Assembly (NCBI GenBank): GCA_964459305.1
Contig: CAYWNA010000204.1
Span: 1-23,557, forward strand
DNA length: 23,557 bases
Direction of reading: 5' to 3'
From: CAYWNA01 sp964459305
Lineage (GTDB): Bacteria; Planctomycetota; Planctomycetia; Pirellulales; Pirellulaceae
Position numbers and translations under genes: made by a program. How positions within the stretch are numbered: the first letter of the stretch is position 1; the number at the start of each line of letters is the position of its first letter. Under the pieces are notes generated by a model that did not search any database, had not been told where the DNA came from, and saw nothing but the letters and a program-made list of their open reading frames with translations. Below are positions 22,250 through 23,557 of the stretch, in pieces.

Positions 22250-23347
22250 ATGCGCTATCACTGGAAAGACCAACAGCACTTGCTGCCCGTCATTTTGATT
22301 GCTGGAGCCTTTGCGACAACGTCACTGCCGATTGGCAACGCATTGTGGGCCGCCGAGCCGGCGAAACCGGTGTACGCTGCCCCTGAGAAGCCGGCCCAGG
22401 CCGAACCGCCTGCATACCCTCAAATCACGCTTTCGACATGGTATAAGGTTGATCCGGACTGGCCGCAGCGCCCCGACAACATGCCATGGGGGCGCATGCC
22501 TGGTGTGGCTGTCGACAGCAAAGACCAAGTATGGATCTTCACTCGCGCCGAACCGCCGGTGCAGATCTACTCGACGGACGGCAAATTCATCCGGGCCTGG
22601 GGCGAGGGGCTGATCGGCACCGACGAACGTGGTCTTGGTTCCCATCACATCGAAATCGACAGCCAGGGCATGATCTGGTTGGCCGATGTCAGGAACCACG
22701 TTGTGTTGCAGCTAACGCCCGACGGCAAGGTATTGAAGACGCTGGGCACATCGGGCGAACCGGGTTGCGATGAAAAGCGTCTGAACAAACCCACCGACAT
22801 GGCAATCACACCCGATGGCCAGGTGTTCGTCTCCGACGGCTACGGCAACGCGCGGATCGTTCATTTCGACGTCGATGGCAAATTCGTCAAGGCTTGGGGC
22901 AAGCTCGGCACCGGCCCGGGCGAATTCAGTTTGCCTCACGCGATTGCCTTGGACTCGAAAGGCAGACTTTACGTGGCTGACCGCAACAATGCGCGAGTCC
23001 AGGTCTTCGACCAGGGAGGCAAATTTCTCGATCAGTGGCAGAATCTGATCGTGCCATGGGGAATTTGGGTCACGCCGAAGGACGAAATCTGGGTTTGTGG
23101 ATGTTCGCCCATGCCCTGGCGCGAAACCGACGGCGCGCTAAGCTGCCCTCCCAAAGACCAGGTGTTGATGAAGTTCGGTCCTTGCGGAAAGCTCCTGCAG
23201 CTTTGGACGGTCCCGAAGGGCACAGATGAAGAGGAGCAGCCGGGCGAGCTGAATTGGGTCCACGGTATCGCCGTCGACTCCGCCGGCAACATCTACGCCA
23301 CCGATATCATGGGCGAGCGGGCCCAGAAATTCGTCAGGCAGAACTAG
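22250..23347 (+). CDS. Secreted NHL-repeat six-bladed beta-propeller
   Basis: The start is the ATG at 22250, 7 nt after a strong AAGGAGGG (22235-22242). A longer upstream frame lacks such a site. The product has 365 residues. A signal peptide spans about 1-35 (hydrophobic core, then NALWAAEP). Six propeller blades with NHL-type units are visible: GVAVDSKDQVWIF, HIEIDSQGMIWLAD, DMAITPDGQVFVSDGYGNAR, AIALDSKGRLYVADRNNARVQ, GIWVTPKDEIWV and HGIAVDSAGNIYATD. The overall pattern resembles peptidyl-alpha-hydroxyglycine alpha-amidating lyase-like proteins, but several propeller families share it. A lyase activity is not proven; surface binding is as likely. Confidence 0.87.
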   Translation: MRYHWKDQQHLLPVILIAGAFATTSLPIGNALWAAEPAKPVYAAPEKPAQAEPPAYPQITLSTWYKVDPDWPQRPDNMPWGRMPGVAVDSKDQVWIFTRAEPPVQIYSTDGKFIRAWGEGLIGTDERGLGSHHIEIDSQGMIWLADVRNHVVLQLTPDGKVLKTLGTSGEPGCDEKRLNKPTDMAITPDGQVFVSDGYGNARIVHFDVDGKFVKAWGKLGTGPGEFSLPHAIALDSKGRLYVADRNNARVQVFDQGGKFLDQWQNLIVPWGIWVTPKDEIWVCGCSPMPWRETDGALSCPPKDQVLMKFGPCGKLLQLWTVPKGTDEEEQPGELNWVHGIAVDSAGNIYATDIMGERAQKFVRQN

Positions 23348-23557
23348 GCGAACGACTAAATTCCAGTGACCAGGGCCGAAGGTGCATCTTTCCGCGGCAG
23401 CCCATTGCCCAGGGGACGCACCGTCGGAGAATGGTGGCGCTGGCCATGCAGGCCGCCATGGCGGCGATGGCGTAGAAAAGGCTCCATGCGAGACTTTCGT
23501 CCTTGAAGGATTTCTCCAGCCCGAAGCCGAAGACCGCGATCCCAGTGATCACTTGGA
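23334..23557 (-). CDS. 3' end of a probable membrane protein (cut by window edge)
   Basis: The frame is open to the right edge of the window and stops at 23334, overlapping the convergent NHL gene by 14 nt. It encodes two hydrophobic stretches (VITGIAVFGF and AWSLFYAIAAMAACMASATIL), then a basic C-terminal tail. The family cannot be told from 74 codons; a multi-pass transporter is possible. The GTG at 23552 is not likely to be the real start. Confidence 0.4.
   Translation of the reverse strand, partial: QVITGIAVFGFGLEKSFKDESLAWSLFYAIAAMAACMASATILRRCVPWAMGCRGKMHLRPWSLEFSRSPSSA

Overview
The window looks like chromosomal DNA of a planctomycete, most likely of the Pirellulales type. It is moderately GC-rich. 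The gene set is typical of that group: BlaI/M56 sensors with carboxypeptidase-regulatory-like repeats, Tat-exported Gfo/Idh/MocA oxidoreductase and sugar-isomerase-like proteins, a secretin-N-domain (STN-like) protein ending in DPFG-type motifs, an EF-hand secretory protein, a GH67N/DUF4838 protein, an NHL beta-propeller, and a small protein with the N-terminal FRFSLRMLLL-type anchor. This assignment rests on recognised families only. No rRNA, tRNA, CRISPR array, transposase or phage gene was seen.

Layout. (1) 1-5690, + strand: a BlaI-type repressor whose promoter is covered by two tandem palindromic operators. It is translationally coupled (ATGA) to a very large M56/BlaR1-like membrane metalloprotease. 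The M56 reading frame is broken twice, at a T6 run (1214-1219) and a G6 run (4612-4617). Removing one base from each run gives one continuous protein of about 1684 residues with a tandemly duplicated ~470-residue Ig-like module where BlaR1 has its penicillin sensor. (2) 5922-9079, - strand: a secreted SAM methyltransferase, a Tat-exported xylose-isomerase-like TIM barrel and a Tat-exported Gfo/Idh/MocA oxidoreductase. (3) 9187-12866, - strand: an STN-domain protein, a possible 41-residue peptide, a tungsten-type aldehyde ferredoxin oxidoreductase (AOR), a MoaD/ThiS sulfur carrier, and a Trp-rich ORF or gene remnant. (4) 13075-16012, + strand: a DmpG/HMGL-like aldolase, a small membrane protein and an EF-hand protein with 87-bp repeats, closed by a strong terminator. 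(5) 16168-16632, - strand: a thioredoxin-fold protein without CxxC. (6) 16937-20418, + strand: a secreted GH67N/DUF4838 protein and two small membrane proteins. (7) 20461-21660, - strand: an exported protein with an FMN-binding-like SGAT motif. (8) 22250-23347, + strand: a secreted NHL propeller, followed by a convergent partial gene at the right edge.

How the genes work together. The first block is a signal-transduction pair: proteolysis of the repressor by the membrane protease should relieve repression of the pair's own promoter. The 5922-9079 and 16937-19426 genes suggest extracytoplasmic carbohydrate processing. The AOR and MoaD-like genes are a recognisable pair (enzyme plus carrier for the pterin cofactor), but the other cofactor genes are not in the window. 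The most noteworthy signals are the repressor/operator/promoter architecture, the two homopolymer frameshifts in the giant sensor protease, the altered zinc-ligand position in that protease, the possible flavinylation motif at 21121-21144, and a long hairpin at 21765-21831.
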